A DNA stretch of 64,000 nt from Nostoc sp. NMS7 (GCF_017115085.1 NZ_JABXKJ010000093.1:1-64000), one strand, 5' to 3'; positions 27,672 through 36,385 are shown, counted from the stretch's first letter. Notes: generated from the sequence alone by a model not told the origin. Made by a program: numbers and translations.

Positions 27672-28466
27672 GTGACGCCTTCACAAGACGTAGATACTGT
27701 AAACCTTCCCAACATCGACCCAGAAGGATATGACAACTCAGACACCGATCCTCTTGATGAGTTGCCAGGTGAAATCGAAATGTCCCTTTTCGATCACCTA
27801 GAAGAGTTGCGACAGCGAATTTTCTATTCGCTGATTGCCGTAGTAGTGGGCATTATCGGCTGTTTCTTTGCCGTTAAGCCCATTGTCCAGTTACTTGAGG
27901 TTCCAGCACAAGGAGTAAAATTTCTCCAACTTGCACCTGGAGAATATTTCTTTGTCTCCCTAAAAGTTGCAGCCTACACAGGCATCATACTTACTAGTCC
28001 TTTCATTCTTTACCAGATTATCCAGTTTGTGGTTCCAGGACTGACTCGCCGCGAACGCCGTTTACTGGGGCCTGTGGTTTTGGGTTCGAGTGTGCTGTTT
28101 GCGGGGGGATTAGTATTTGCCTATTTACTGCTTATCCCCGCAGCGTTGAAATTTTTCATCAGCTACGGAGCAGATGTTGTCGAACAACTTTGGTCAATTG
28201 ATAAATATTTTGAATTTGTGCTGTTACTGTTATTCAGCACTGGTTTAGCATTTCAAATTCCGATCATCCAACTGTTACTCGGTAATTTAAACATTGTCTC
28301 GTCTAAACAGATGGTTTCTGGTTGGCGTTACGTGATTATGGGAGCAGTGGTTTTAGGAGCCGTTCTGACACCTTCTACTGACCCTCTAACTCAAAGTCTC
28401 TTAGCGGGAGCAGTTTTAGCGCTTTACTTCGGTGGTGTTGGATTGGTTAAGCTCACAGGTAAATAA
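27672..28466 (+). CDS. tatC: Twin-arginine translocase subunit TatC
   Basis: Core receptor of the Tat pathway, which exports folded proteins across the thylakoid or plasma membrane. The product of about 264 aa has an acidic N-terminal tail, then the signature [20 protein letters not shown] and six membrane helices (for example [53 protein letters not shown]). The conserved Glu in HLEELR and the [10 protein letters not shown]-like loop ([12 protein letters not shown]) are present. The track ORF starts 41 codons earlier in repeat sequence; the GTG at 27672 (then TPSQDVD) is chosen because related proteins start with MTP. It lies 1.3 kb before petC, whose product is a Tat substrate. Confidence 0.95.
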   Translation: MTPSQDVDTVNLPNIDPEGYDNSDTDPLDELPGEIEMSLFDHLEELRQRIFYSLIAVVVGIIGCFFAVKPIVQLLEVPAQGVKFLQLAPGEYFFVSLKVAAYTGIILTSPFILYQIIQFVVPGLTRRERRLLGPVVLGSSVLFAGGLVFAYLLLIPAALKFFISYGADVVEQLWSIDKYFEFVLLLLFSTGLAFQIPIIQLLLGNLNIVSSKQMVSGWRYVIMGAVVLGAVLTPSTDPLTQSLLAGAVLALYFGGVGLVKLTGK

Positions 28467-28506
28467 CGATCGCACTGCTTTAATTGCAAATTCCCAAAAT
28501 CTCAAC

Positions 28507-29118
28507 TTAGTTGATGAGTGCAGTTAGTAAAATCCTAACCACTATTTCCAATTCGGTTACTCGATAAAGGTTAATTGCTTGCTCAATACACTGTGTCTGT
28601 CGATACAATCTGCCAAATTGCCAAACATTACCTGTTGTTACTGCTGCTAATATTTCTGTTTGAGTAGAATCAGTCCACCGATCAAGAGCTATCATCTCAA
28701 TTGCTAGTTGTGTAAATCCCCTATTTATATCTGCTTGCTTGGCTTCAATCATAATTAAATCAGTTTGTGTTTTAAGGAAATAATTAAAATTACCTTGAAG
28801 TCGGTGATCAACTTTAATGGTGTATTCAATTCGTAATTTAGCGCGGGAATAGTGAATTAAATCGGTAACAATTGGCGCAATTAGCATTTGGCGGCGTGTA
28901 GCTTCGTTCTCCAAATCTATGTATGGTAAAACTTCCTCAATTCGCTGTTTCAGGTGAGAAAATCGGTCTAATGTGCCAGAATATTGTGGTAAATCAATAA
29001 ATTTCCGCTCGAAGGAATAGCCAAATTCAGCAACTAAATCGTCAACTGCAAACCCTAACTCAAAGTAATTACTAAAAGTATAAGAACGATTTGGGTCTAG
29101 CAATGGTTGGCGGCTCAT
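28507..29118 (-). CDS. Cyanobacterial protein with nuclease-like PD-(D/E)XK signature
   Basis: 203 aa, no signal or membrane segment. The middle part has a plausible restriction-type core: an early acid in QMLIAPIVTDLIHYS (about 100), Asp in TQTDLIMIEAKQADINRG (about 139) with the Glu-x-Lys of IEAKQ (145-147), and a following helix FTQLAIEMIALDRW. This matches the D...ExK layout of N-terminal HsdR-like and other small nucleases, but it could equally be a non-catalytic relative. It is common as a stand-alone gene in cyanobacteria. Function unknown. It is convergent with tatC, 40 bases apart. Confidence 0.7.
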   Translation of the reverse strand: MSRQPLLDPNRSYTFSNYFELGFAVDDLVAEFGYSFERKFIDLPQYSGTLDRFSHLKQRIEEVLPYIDLENEATRRQMLIAPIVTDLIHYSRAKLRIEYTIKVDHRLQGNFNYFLKTQTDLIMIEAKQADINRGFTQLAIEMIALDRWTDSTQTEILAAVTTGNVWQFGRLYRQTQCIEQAINLYRVTELEIVVRILLTALIN

Positions 29119-29190
29119 GTCAATCCCCTATTTTTGGATAAAAAATACTGTAATTATTCAGAAATTTATTAATGTTAATCCAATAGTGGG

Positions 29191-29499
29191 TCATAATATC
29201 CATTCCGAAGCGCGATCGCCCAAATCGAGAGGAATGCTGACAGCTTTGCCGAGTCGGGGGCGATCGCGTGTTTGAGTAATAAATGTTTGTACTTGTGTTG
29301 ATCCACCCAAGGCATGAAGATAATTGGCAACGCTATCAAGATGCTCTTGGTACTCCGCTTCGCTCAAGGGAAAAGAAGCTTGCTCCAGATATTTCCACAT
29401 GACTTGCAAAAATATCTTTCCCTGTACCCGCCGCAACTGGACATCGTAAGAATATCCCCACTTATCAAGCAACATCTGACGTAATTCCTGTCCTGTCAT
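29191..29499 (-). CDS. DUF3067 family protein
   Basis: Conserved cyanobacterial and plastid protein of about 102 aa, starting MTGQELRQMLLDKWGYSYDV and continuing QLRRVQGKIFLQVMWKYLEQ, with the end QTRDRPRLGKAVSIPLDLG. The track adds four codons from a TTG; the ATG at 29499 fits the family. The function is not known; its presence in nearly all oxygenic phototrophs suggests a photosynthesis or plastid-type role. It is divergent from petC with a spacer of about 230 bases. Confident at family level only. Confidence 0.85.
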   Translation of the reverse strand: MTGQELRQMLLDKWGYSYDVQLRRVQGKIFLQVMWKYLEQASFPLSEAEYQEHLDSVANYLHALGGSTQVQTFITQTRDRPRLGKAVSIPLDLGDRASEWIL

Positions 29500-29728
29500 A
29501 GCTTTTCTCAATCAGATTTTACATTTAGTTATGATGTTAAGTTCCGTGACTCCAGTATGATAAGGATATAAAGAAATGTAATGCTAACAGAAAAGATGCT
29601 AAATATATCTTGGAATAGAGAAGTCTGGCATCGTTGTGAGCGCTAGCATTTCGACTTAGACAAGAGTTAGTCAAGCACTAGTACTTTTGTCAAAATGCTT
29701 AACAAAATACACAAAGAGCGCGTAGATT

Positions 29729-30268
29729 ATGGCTCAATTTTCTGAATCAGCAGACGTGCCCGATATGGGTCGGCGTCAGTTCATGAATCTGCTCACTTTT
29801 GGGACTGTGACTGGAGTAGCTCTGGGTGCATTGTATCCCGTTGTCAAGTACTTTATTCCACCCTCTAGTGGTGCTGCTGGTGGCGGTGCAACTGGAAAAG
29901 ACGAGTTGGGTAACGATGTTAGTGTTAGTAAATTTTTAGAAAGCCATAACCCAGGCGATCGCACCCTAGTCCAAGGACTAAAGGGAGATCCGACCTATAT
30001 TGTGGTAGACAGCAAAGAGGCGATCAGAGATTATGGCATTAACGCCATCTGCACTCACTTAGGTTGTGTCGTCCCTTGGAACATTGCTGAGAACAAGTTT
30101 AAATGCCCTTGTCACGGTTCTCAATACAACGAAACTGGTAAGGTTATTCGCGGCCCAGCACCTCTGTCTCTGCCTTTGGCCCATACCAATGTAAACGACG
30201 ACAAAATTGTCTTGACCCCTTGGACTGAAACCGACTTCCGCACTGGTGATGCCCCTTGGTGGTCTTAA
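29729..30268 (+). CDS. petC: Cytochrome b6f complex Rieske iron-sulfur subunit
   Basis: Carries electrons from plastoquinol to cytochrome f in the b6f complex. The 179-aa protein has a twin-arginine signal anchor ([20 protein letters not shown], about 12-31), a Gly-rich hinge (GAAGGGATG, about 50) and the Rieske domain with both [2Fe-2S] boxes: CTHLGC (about 109-114) and CPCHGS (about 127-132). Length is the standard one for cyanobacteria. It is the first gene of petC-petA, with petA starting 121 bases later after a heptamer repeat, and lies downstream of tatC, whose product inserts it. Confidence 0.98.
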   Translation: MAQFSESADVPDMGRRQFMNLLTFGTVTGVALGALYPVVKYFIPPSSGAAGGGATGKDELGNDVSVSKFLESHNPGDRTLVQGLKGDPTYIVVDSKEAIRDYGINAICTHLGCVVPWNIAENKFKCPCHGSQYNETGKVIRGPAPLSLPLAHTNVNDDKIVLTPWTETDFRTGDAPWWS

Positions 30269-30322
30269 TCAGTGCTGAGTGCTGAGTGCTGAGTAAGGGA
30301 GTGAGAGAGTTGGGAGAATAAC

Positions 30323-30358
30323 CAATGCCCAATGCCCAATGCCCAATGCCCAATGACT
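30323..30358. repeat. Heptamer tandem repeat (caatgcc) between petC and petA
   Basis: About five head-to-tail copies of caatgcc. It is the same repeat, on the other strand, as ttgggca at 48463-48512, and is typical of short tandemly repeated repetitive sequences in heterocyst-forming cyanobacteria. It sits inside the petCA transcript. The word gtgctgagt just before it is also repeated three times (30272-30293). Confidence 0.85.
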
Positions 30359-30389
30359 AATGACTAATTCAATCGTCGCCCTTATAGAG

Positions 30390-31394
30390 ATGAGAAATGC
30401 TTTGTTAATAGCGAGGTTAACTCGCAGTGCTAGAGCGATCGTCAAAATATTGCTCATAGCGATCGCTACCGTGACATTCTACTTCACCAGCGATCTCGCC
30501 CTTCCCCAATCTGCTGCCGCCTATCCCTTTTGGGCACAGGAAACCTATCCTGAAACCCCCCGCGAACCAACCGGGCGGATTGTTTGTGCCAACTGTCACC
30601 TAGCAGCCAAACCTACAGAAGTGGAAGTTCCCCAATCGGTGCTACCTGATACTGTATTCAAAGCTGTGGTGAAAATCCCTTACGATCTGGGCGCCCAGCA
30701 AGTTGGTGCTGACGGTTCCAAGGCTGGCTTGAACGTCGGTGCTGTCCTGATGCTACCTGAAGGCTTTAAGATTGCTCCTGAAGACCGTCTTTCCGAGGAA
30801 CTTAAAAAAGAAGTTGGCGATACTCCCTTCCAACCCTACAGCGAAGACAAAGAAAACATCGTCATCGTCGGACCTTTACCCGGTGAACAGTATCAGGAAA
30901 TCGTCTTCCCAGTTCTTTCTCCCAACCCCGCAACCGATAAAAACATCCACTTCGGTAAATATTCAGTTCACGTAGGTGCTAATCGGGGACGCGGACAAGT
31001 TTATCCCACTGGCGAAAAGAGCAACAACACTGTTTACAACGCTTCCGCTACTGGCACAATTACCAAGATTGCCAAAGAGGAAGATGCAGATGGTAACGTC
31101 AAATATCTAGTAAACATTCAACCGGAATCTGGTGATGTTGTCGTTGATCCGATTCCTTTAGGACCAGAACTGCTTGTTTCCGAAGGGCAAACAGTTAAGA
31201 CTGGTGATGCTTTGACCAACAACCCGAACGTCGTCGGTGGATTCGGTCAAAAAGATGCAGAAATCGTACTGCAAGACGCCTCTAGAGTCAAATGGATGAT
31301 TGCGTTCATCGCTCTTGTAATGTTGGCTCAAGTTATGCTAGTGCTGAAGAAGAAGCAGGTTGAGAAAGTTCAAGCTGCTGAGATGAATTTCTAA
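30390..31394 (+). CDS. petA: Cytochrome f (apoprotein)
   Basis: c-type cytochrome of the b6f complex that passes electrons to plastocyanin or cytochrome c6. From the ATG at 30390 ([19 protein letters not shown]) the protein has 334 aa: a signal peptide to about residue 44, a mature N-terminus [18 protein letters not shown] whose Tyr amino group ligates the heme, the heme site CANCH (about 65-69), the large beta domain, and a C-terminal membrane anchor ([20 protein letters not shown]) before the tail [12 protein letters not shown]. The track start at 30360 adds ten residues and does not match the family. It is co-transcribed with petC and ends at a strong terminator. Confidence 0.97.
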   Translation: MRNALLIARLTRSARAIVKILLIAIATVTFYFTSDLALPQSAAAYPFWAQETYPETPREPTGRIVCANCHLAAKPTEVEVPQSVLPDTVFKAVVKIPYDLGAQQVGADGSKAGLNVGAVLMLPEGFKIAPEDRLSEELKKEVGDTPFQPYSEDKENIVIVGPLPGEQYQEIVFPVLSPNPATDKNIHFGKYSVHVGANRGRGQVYPTGEKSNNTVYNASATGTITKIAKEEDADGNVKYLVNIQPESGDVVVDPIPLGPELLVSEGQTVKTGDALTNNPNVVGGFGQKDAEIVLQDASRVKWMIAFIALVMLAQVMLVLKKKQVEKVQAAEMNF

Positions 31395-31420
31395 ATTCTC
31401 TGCTAAATCATTACTTGTAG

Positions 31421-31447
31421 GACAGGCTTGTTGCCTGTCTTTTTTTA
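31421..31447 (+). terminator. Terminator of the petC-petA operon
   Basis: gacaggc, a five-base loop and gcctgtc form the stem; a run of eight T follows directly. It lies 27 bases past the petA stop. Confidence 0.93.
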
Positions 31448-31492
31448 TATGTTAGAGTTTTAAGCTCAGTTCAAAGCGAAAAGAAACCGATA

Positions 31493-31654
31493 ATGTTGAT
31501 GAAGCTGATGAATGAAGATGAGAGCATTATAATGAGCCTTTTCCTTGATTTTCTGATGAAGGATGCTATGCATAACCCTTCTGAGCTAATTCCTTATACT
31601 CAAGAAATTAGCGATGATATGGATGATTTACTAGCTGATGTAGTTATAGATTAA
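31493..31654 (+). pseudogene. C-terminal remnant of a PrlF/SohA-type antitoxin
   Basis: An open frame of 53 codons reads MNEDESIIMSLFLDFLMKDA, then HNPSELIPYTQEISDDMDD and LLADVVID. This matches the C-terminal part of PrlF-type antitoxins (FLxFLxxDxxxxPxxLxP...VxxVxVD), but the N-terminal AbrB-like DNA-binding part is missing. No YhaV toxin follows: after the stop only a short frame, then a Uma2 tail. It is most likely the relic of a lost prlF-yhaV module. A short functional protein cannot be excluded. Confidence 0.5.
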
Positions 31655-31681
31655 TGGCTTTTTTATCAATTCATTAGATGA

Positions 31682-31786
31682 GGTAATCTAACAATTCTAG
31701 AGGAGGCTCGACAGCAAACTAAAGAAAAGGCGCAAAGATTAGCTGCTAAACTCCGAGAATTAAATATTGATCCAGATAACCTTTAG
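31682..31786 (+). pseudogene. 3' end remnant of a Uma2-family gene
   Basis: After a stop codon the frame reads ILEEARQQTKEKAQRLAAKL then RELNIDPDNL and stops. This is the typical coiled tail of Uma2 proteins (QRLAxKLRELGIxPD). No nuclease domain precedes it. With the antitoxin remnant just upstream it shows that 31.4-31.8 kb is a scar of lost accessory genes. The rest of 31395-31867 is non-coding. Confidence 0.55.
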
Positions 31787-31867
31787 CTAACCGAAAGTGT
31801 TAATAAAATAATCGGGTGAGTATAATTTACCCACCCTAATTATGATTACTGAACTTAGACAATAATC

Positions 31868-32065
31868 TCAAAGCTCTCCGTTAATCTTGCGCCTGATGAT
31901 TTCCATTTGGGCTTGCATATCAGCTTCTGTTAAAGGCATGGGATACTTTGGATAATTAGGGTCACGTTTGCTCATCAAAAAACGTAGAGCTTCAATGTCT
32001 TCGCGGTTTTCCACGACATAAGCTCTCAACTCTGAAAAACTCATTTGCTGATAATTCTGGTTCAT
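31868..32065 (-). CDS. Small cyanobacterial protein (DUF6887-like)
   Basis: 65 aa from the ATG at 32065: MNQNYQQMSFSELRAYVVEN, REDIEALRFLMSKRDPN and PMPLTEADMQAQMEIIRRKI. It resembles a family of tiny cyanobacterial proteins that I recall as DUF6887, usually encoded just after, and overlapping, a partner of the DUF6888 type, as here. The track start at 32152 adds residues that read through the partner gene in another frame. Function unknown. The two-gene overlapping layout is like a toxin-antitoxin pair, but there is no evidence of toxicity. Confidence 0.65.
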   Translation of the reverse strand: MNQNYQQMSFSELRAYVVENREDIEALRFLMSKRDPNYPKYPMPLTEADMQAQMEIIRRKINGEL

Positions 32066-32183
32066 TGACAAAATCCCATTCGCCATTGCGATAAACAATA
32101 ATTTGCAGTTCATCCGCAGATAGAATGTAAACTTCTCCGGTTTTGCCGTCAAATCGAAATAAGCGGATAGCTAAACCGTTCAC
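31992..32183 (-). CDS. Small cyanobacterial protein (DUF6888-like), possibly shortened at the N-terminus
   Basis: The core LAIRLFRFDGKTGEVYILSA, then DELQIIVYRNGEWDF, is the typical motif of a small family recalled as DUF6888, normally partnered with the gene that overlaps it downstream. Family members usually have some 20 more residues before LFRFD; here the frame opens at a GTG (32183), and further upstream only a few codons (SCFKVSV) precede a stop. The N-terminus may therefore be damaged. It overlaps the DUF6887-like gene by 74 bases. Confidence 0.5.
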   Translation of the reverse strand: MNGLAIRLFRFDGKTGEVYILSADELQIIVYRNGEWDFVNEPELSANEFFRVESLCRGKPRRH

Positions 32184-32284
32184 AGAAACTTTAAAGCAAG
32201 ATCAGTATCTTTGCTGTATCAGTGTTTAATAGCAATCAAGTATAAATGAAGTAACAACTTTTATTCTAGTAATCAGTATTTTTT

Positions 32285-32671
32285 ATGAAATTCTCGTCTA
32301 AAGTTTTGGCAGTTTTAACTTCTTCTTTAGGTTTATTTTCAATCAATTTTGCTGTTTCTCTGCCTGCTCAAGCGTCAATTGTATGTGAAGGTGGGACAAT
32401 TAGTAATTATGAAAATGGTTCGTTGGCAAGTTGTATTCTTGGTCAAGATATGAATGTACAGGTTTCCAGCCCCAGTTCCGGGTTATCTAATTTTGAGTGC
32501 CAAGCCGAAAAATCTATATCTTTTGATGATAAAGCACAGTTTAAAAGTTGCCAGCTTTCACAGGAAATCAAACTTATAAAAGGTAACTCAATTGAAACAT
32601 GCCCAGCAGAATATAAAGTAGATGTTTTAGTTTCAACTAATGGTATTCAATCCATTAGTTGTAGTCCCTAA
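32285..32671 (+). CDS. Exported Cys-containing protein of unknown function
   Basis: 128 aa with a clear signal peptide (FSSKVLAVLTSSLGLFSINF, cleaved after about PAQA, residue 30). The mature protein of about 98 aa contains six Cys in spaced positions (IVCEGG, LASCILG, FECQAE, KSCQLS, ETCPAE, ISCSP), enough for three disulfides, and is predicted to be mostly beta. This pattern suggests a small stable periplasmic or secreted protein. Short repeated words (VQVSSPSSGLSNFECQAEKS then FKSCQLSQEIKLIKGNSIET) hint at two related halves. The family was not recognised. It stands alone. Confidence 0.7.
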   Translation: MKFSSKVLAVLTSSLGLFSINFAVSLPAQASIVCEGGTISNYENGSLASCILGQDMNVQVSSPSSGLSNFECQAEKSISFDDKAQFKSCQLSQEIKLIKGNSIETCPAEYKVDVLVSTNGIQSISCSP

Positions 32672-32754
32672 GAGGATGTTTTAAAATTGTGGGGTTATTG
32701 GGTACTCATTTAACCCCTAGAAGGTGGGCATTGCCCACCCTAGTTTGTGTAAAA

Positions 32755-34344
32755 CTATAATGGACGGTAGACGCGATAGTTGATTTCGGGGAAGATATTA
32801 TCCATTAACTCGACTTTTTCTAGCCAACCACTGTCAATTTTGCCAATTTTAACGTCTTCGTAGAGCTTATTGAAGCGCATCAGGTGCGATCGCGTCCGTC
32901 TAACTGCATAGGGTACCATTGTTCCCGTCCGCATAATAAATGCCCAGTCAGAAGATTGTGCTAATAATAATTCTCGCGCCGCTTGGTTTAGTGCTTTCGC
33001 CGCCAACTCATCCTCTGGTTCCAGGTGGGAGATTTCAATCATCCGTTCTGCGGCTTTGTGTAAATGCGGATAAATCCACGCATTCGTTTCATTTAACCAA
33101 TACTCGTGGAAACCCTTGAAACCCCAACTCGATTGCGAAGGACGACAGACTTGCTGATTTGGCTGATCTCGCAAATAGTCTGCTAAATGGGTCATTTGAT
33201 ATGTTCCTTGGTCATACCACGACTTGCGGAATAGGTAATCGAGGAACCAGGGTCCTTCATACCACCAATGTCCAAATAACTCTGCGTCATAAGGCGAAAC
33301 GATAATTGGCGATCGCCCCATTATCGCATGGAGATTCTCCGATTGCCGCTCTCGGTTATACATAAAGTTAGCAGCGTGCTCTGCTGCCTTTTCCTTAGCC
33401 CAATACGGATCGTAGAGTGCCTTATCTGACAGCCCTAAACCACGTCCAGTAATTTTGTGATACTTAATCCCCGTATTTTTCCGTTGGCCATTGGGCATGA
33501 TGTAGGGCTTGATGTACTCATATTCTGCTTCCCAGCCCAAATCTTTGTAAAATTCTCGATATTCCGCCGCCCCAGGATAGCCTACCTCAGAAGACCATAC
33601 CTGTTGGGAAGATTCCTGATCTCGACCAAAGACAGCAACACCAGTTTCTGTATAAATTGGGGCATAAGTACCAAAGCGTGGACGCGGACGGGCGTAAAGG
33701 ATGCCATGCCCATCGGTGAGGAAGTAGCGTAACCCAGCATCGGCTAGCATCCGCTCTAAACCTTCATAATAGGCGCATTCCGGCAACCAAATACCTCTGG
33801 GTGCTTGTCCAAAGGTTTGTTCGTAATGTTCGCAGGCTACCTGAATTTGCGCCCACACTGCTTCTGGATACATTTTCATCAACGGCAAATAGCCGTGAGT
33901 AGCGCCGCAAGTGATGATATCCAGGTTGTTACTGTCTTGGAACTTCTTAAAAGCTGTCACTAAGTTACCGTTGTAGCGTTCCCATAGCTGACGCGCTTCC
34001 TTAAACTCAGTAATGTAATGTTCGGCTAAATAACGAAGATGTCCATTATTGACATTACGTTCTGCTTCTAGTTGTATAAGTTTTTCTAGTTGGGCTAAGT
34101 GTGCTTCATAGCGTTCTTGAAGCAGAGGATCACGAAGCATTGACACTAGAGGGGGTGTCATACTCATCGTGATTTTAAAGTCGATACCGTCTCGCTTTAA
34201 GCCTTCAAATACTTTCAATAAGGGGATGTAGGTTTCTGTGATGGCTTCATAGAGCCATTCTTCCTCCAGCACGTAGTCACTTTCCGGGTGACGAACGAAG
34301 GGCAGATGTGCGTGGAGTACAAGCGCGACGTAGCCGATAGCCAT
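32755..34344 (-). CDS. GH57-type 1,4-alpha-glucan branching enzyme
   Basis: Glycoside hydrolase family 57 protein of 529 aa, with DUF1957 in its C-terminal third. It opens with MAIGYVALVLHAHLPFVRHP, the GH57 start; the nucleophile Glu is in GIWLPECAYYEG (about 190) and the second acid in IIVSPYDAELFGHWWYEGP (about 355, Asp). The C-terminal helical domain (DYLRDQPNQQVCRPSQSSWG and onward) is the usual one. Such enzymes make alpha-1,6 branches in glycogen; some relatives are hydrolases. Cyanobacteria also carry a GH13 branching enzyme, so this would be a second one. It is monocistronic. Confidence 0.9.
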   Translation of the reverse strand: MAIGYVALVLHAHLPFVRHPESDYVLEEEWLYEAITETYIPLLKVFEGLKRDGIDFKITMSMTPPLVSMLRDPLLQERYEAHLAQLEKLIQLEAERNVNNGHLRYLAEHYITEFKEARQLWERYNGNLVTAFKKFQDSNNLDIITCGATHGYLPLMKMYPEAVWAQIQVACEHYEQTFGQAPRGIWLPECAYYEGLERMLADAGLRYFLTDGHGILYARPRPRFGTYAPIYTETGVAVFGRDQESSQQVWSSEVGYPGAAEYREFYKDLGWEAEYEYIKPYIMPNGQRKNTGIKYHKITGRGLGLSDKALYDPYWAKEKAAEHAANFMYNRERQSENLHAIMGRSPIIVSPYDAELFGHWWYEGPWFLDYLFRKSWYDQGTYQMTHLADYLRDQPNQQVCRPSQSSWGFKGFHEYWLNETNAWIYPHLHKAAERMIEISHLEPEDELAAKALNQAARELLLAQSSDWAFIMRTGTMVPYAVRRTRSHLMRFNKLYEDVKIGKIDSGWLEKVELMDNIFPEINYRVYRPL

Positions 34345-34839
34345 AGTGATTTTGGGGTGATACTTGTAAGTTGAAGGTCGAGAGGTTGGGCAGAAATCAA
34401 CAATATTCTAAGACTTTATGGCGATCGTCAGGTAGATATATAGCAGTTTTCAATTGAGTTAAAAGCCTTGTGCCAATTTTTGGACTAGTTGTCATTCAGT
34501 TCTAGTTTGTGGTTGGCTTGTTGCAGTAGAAAAATCGGGTTTCTAAGTTACAGTCCTTTTGTGAGCTTTGCGCCTTGGCAGTTTAATAATTAATTATTTT
34601 TGAGCCACCTTCGTCTAGCTTCAGTTACCCTGCGGGAAGCAAGCTACAGTCCTTCCCTGCGGGACGCTACGCGAACGACAAGCTCAGGAACCATCGGGGT
34701 TTAAATCCCTGCTTAAAACTCTCTTCTCTACGAGACGCTGCGCGAACGGCAAGGCTCAGTGACCACGCGAACAATGCGTGAATTTTGAATTTTGAATTAT
34801 ACCTTCTTTAATGAAGTTGAGTTTGAAGAGCGGCCAGAA
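34345..34839. repeat. Spacer with dispersed repeats between the GH57 and Uma2 genes
   Basis: No gene. It contains a short relative of the 61-bp repeat (cttctctacgagacgctgcg at about 34722), another palindromic word family (ccctgcgggaagcaagct, ccctgcgggacgctacgcg at 34630-34680), and the low-complexity attttgaattttgaatt (34780-34797) also seen before tatC. Confidence 0.6.
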
Positions 34840-35409
34840 TTATCCAAAAAAACGCTGAACTCGAACGCCGAAACCTGGTAACAGTGGTGATCTGATTTCG
34901 TCATCAGCCAGCAAGGTTGCGATCAGTTTTAATTGGGCAACTTCTCGGCGATATACTTCTAGCTGCTGTAATTGCCAATTTGCAATCCAATATTCTTGGA
35001 CTCCTGTGGATGAGTATAGTTTCAGCTTGGCTTCTCGATCTCGACGTTCGTTAGTTGTCCCAGGAGAAAGCACTTCGGCAATCAGTTCTGGCGCACCTCT
35101 CAAATGCCCTTCGTCATCTAGCAATTGTGCTAAACGCTCATGGCTGATCCAAACTACATCGGGTATGACATTATCGGCATCTGTAAAAATTATACCGGGA
35201 GTTTGACGGGTTTCCCCCAGCCCACTAGAGCGCGACCAAATTTGTAATTCTAAGCAGATATTACCCGCAGTCCCTTGATGTTTCCAGTGAGGCGCTCTAG
35301 TCACAAATAGTTCTCCGTCAATAATTTCATAGCGCTTCCATTCGTCAGTTTGGAGTAATTCTAAGTCTGAGGTTGTCCAACGGACTTGATCAGATATTGT
35401 TTGGTTCAT
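34840..35409 (-). CDS. Uma2-family putative nuclease
   Basis: 189 aa and complete: N-terminal TTSDLELLQTDEWKRYEIID, then GELFVTRAPHWKHQ, with acids in NVIPDVVWISHERL (about 91) and ELIAEVLSPGTTNERRDREA (Glu about 111), Lys in KLKLYSSTGVQEYWI (about 128), and a tail ending VQRFFG. This is the PD-(D/E)XK-like core of the Uma2 family. It belongs to a subtype different from the 15688 copy, lacking its long loop. Role unproven. Behind its start lies a remnant of another Uma2 tail (35453-35640). Confidence 0.87.
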   Translation of the reverse strand: MNQTISDQVRWTTSDLELLQTDEWKRYEIIDGELFVTRAPHWKHQGTAGNICLELQIWSRSSGLGETRQTPGIIFTDADNVIPDVVWISHERLAQLLDDEGHLRGAPELIAEVLSPGTTNERRDREAKLKLYSSTGVQEYWIANWQLQQLEVYRREVAQLKLIATLLADDEIRSPLLPGFGVRVQRFFG

Positions 35410-35452
35410 AGCACTATTTTCCCATGCCTAGTTTAGAAATAAAATTCTATTT

Positions 35453-35640
35453 TCAGAATATTTGCTCAGGATTAATACCTGCGGCTCGTAAGCGTTCTGC
35501 CAATTTTTCAGCCCGTTGACGTTCTTGTTCTAGTTGTTGGTTTGCTTGCTGTAACTGTTGGTTTGCTTCTTCTTCTGGCAATATTACCAGATGTCCATCT
35601 GGGGTAAAAAAGCGTAATTTACCAGATTCAACTCCTAGGC
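35453..35640 (-). pseudogene. 3' remnant of another Uma2-family gene
   Basis: The minus-strand frame reads RLGVESGKLRFFTPDGHLVI, then LPEEEANQQLQQANQQLEQE and RQRAEKLAERLRAAGINPEQ, ending IF and stop. That is the beta tail and coiled C-terminus of a long Uma2 protein, but the nuclease domain is gone: just upstream the frame runs into the VOC gene, whose last six bases overlap it. The breakpoint is thus at about 35640. No start codon or ribosome site makes it a gene of its own. Confidence 0.65.
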
Positions 35641-36024
35641 GACAGATAGATTTCTGTATGCCTTTACTTCAATCGCATTTCCACTCGGATCGCTTAATAG
35701 CATCTTCGCTTGCTCTGCGTCGGTACCCACACCAGAAACATTTGGCTTTACCTTGAACTGAACCCTCATTTCATCAAGGCGATTTGCAAGCGTCTCCCAA
35801 TCACTCCACGCTAAAACCGCACCGAAGTGACGCACGCCATGTTCTCTCATCGGTAAAACCTCAGAGGGTTGTTCATGCAAAGTAATCTGAGCTTCAAACA
35901 GAAATATGTCGAGCCACTTGTCACGGACACCACCTACCTTGGCACCGAAGGTGGTGACATAAAAGTTCTTAGATTCTTCTAAGTCTCGGACGGGGAAGGC
36001 AAGATGAAAAATTGGGTGAAACAT
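35635..36024 (-). CDS. VOC (glyoxalase-fold) protein
   Basis: 129 aa. Single vicinal-oxygen-chelate domain with paired beta-alpha-beta modules: MFHPIFHLAFPVRDLEESKN, then FYVTTFGAKVGGV, ITLHEQPSEVLP, HFGAVLAWSDWETLANRLDE, and the closing LLSDPSGNAIEVKAY. The likely metal ligands are His in FHLAFPV, the Glu/His pair in TLHEQ and Glu in AIEVK. Substrate unknown; members include glyoxalases, dioxygenases and antibiotic-binding proteins. The track start is a GTG one codon earlier. Its 3' end joins directly onto the Uma2 remnant, so it probably moved here by recombination. Confidence 0.85.
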   Translation of the reverse strand: MFHPIFHLAFPVRDLEESKNFYVTTFGAKVGGVRDKWLDIFLFEAQITLHEQPSEVLPMREHGVRHFGAVLAWSDWETLANRLDEMRVQFKVKPNVSGVGTDAEQAKMLLSDPSGNAIEVKAYRNLSVA

Positions 36025-36273
36025 CACGAGAGTTATTTTTGAGCAAAAGGCTTGGGGACTTATAAAAAACTATCACTAAATATTGATTAAGGTAAGTCAG
36101 ATTCCAAGGGGGGTTCGTCACTATAGATGTTGCCTGGTGAGAAAATTATACTCTCAGTGACATCTTCTAAACTAGGGGTGGCAGCAAGGGGCTGAGACAT
36201 ACAAGATAGTTTTTCTGTTTGTATCCATGCTATCGTGACAAACCTTTGCATAGGCGCAGCCCGTACTTCTCTA

Positions 36274-36334
36274 CGAGACCCTTCTCTACGAGACGCTGCG
36301 CGTAGCTTGCTTCCACGAAGTGGTACGGCAAGCT
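36274..36334. repeat. 61-bp dispersed repeat, copy B
   Basis: Almost identical to copy A at 24958 (cgagacccttctctacgaga, then cgctgcgcgtagcttgcttc and cacgaagtggtacggcaagc). It lies in the spacer 36025-36385, which otherwise holds no gene. The plus-strand ORF 36235-36522 reads through it and is not real. Confidence 0.85.
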
Positions 36335-36385
36335 ACCTCGGCTACGCTCGGCACAAGTCAGTAACCATCGTAGACATCGCACTCC

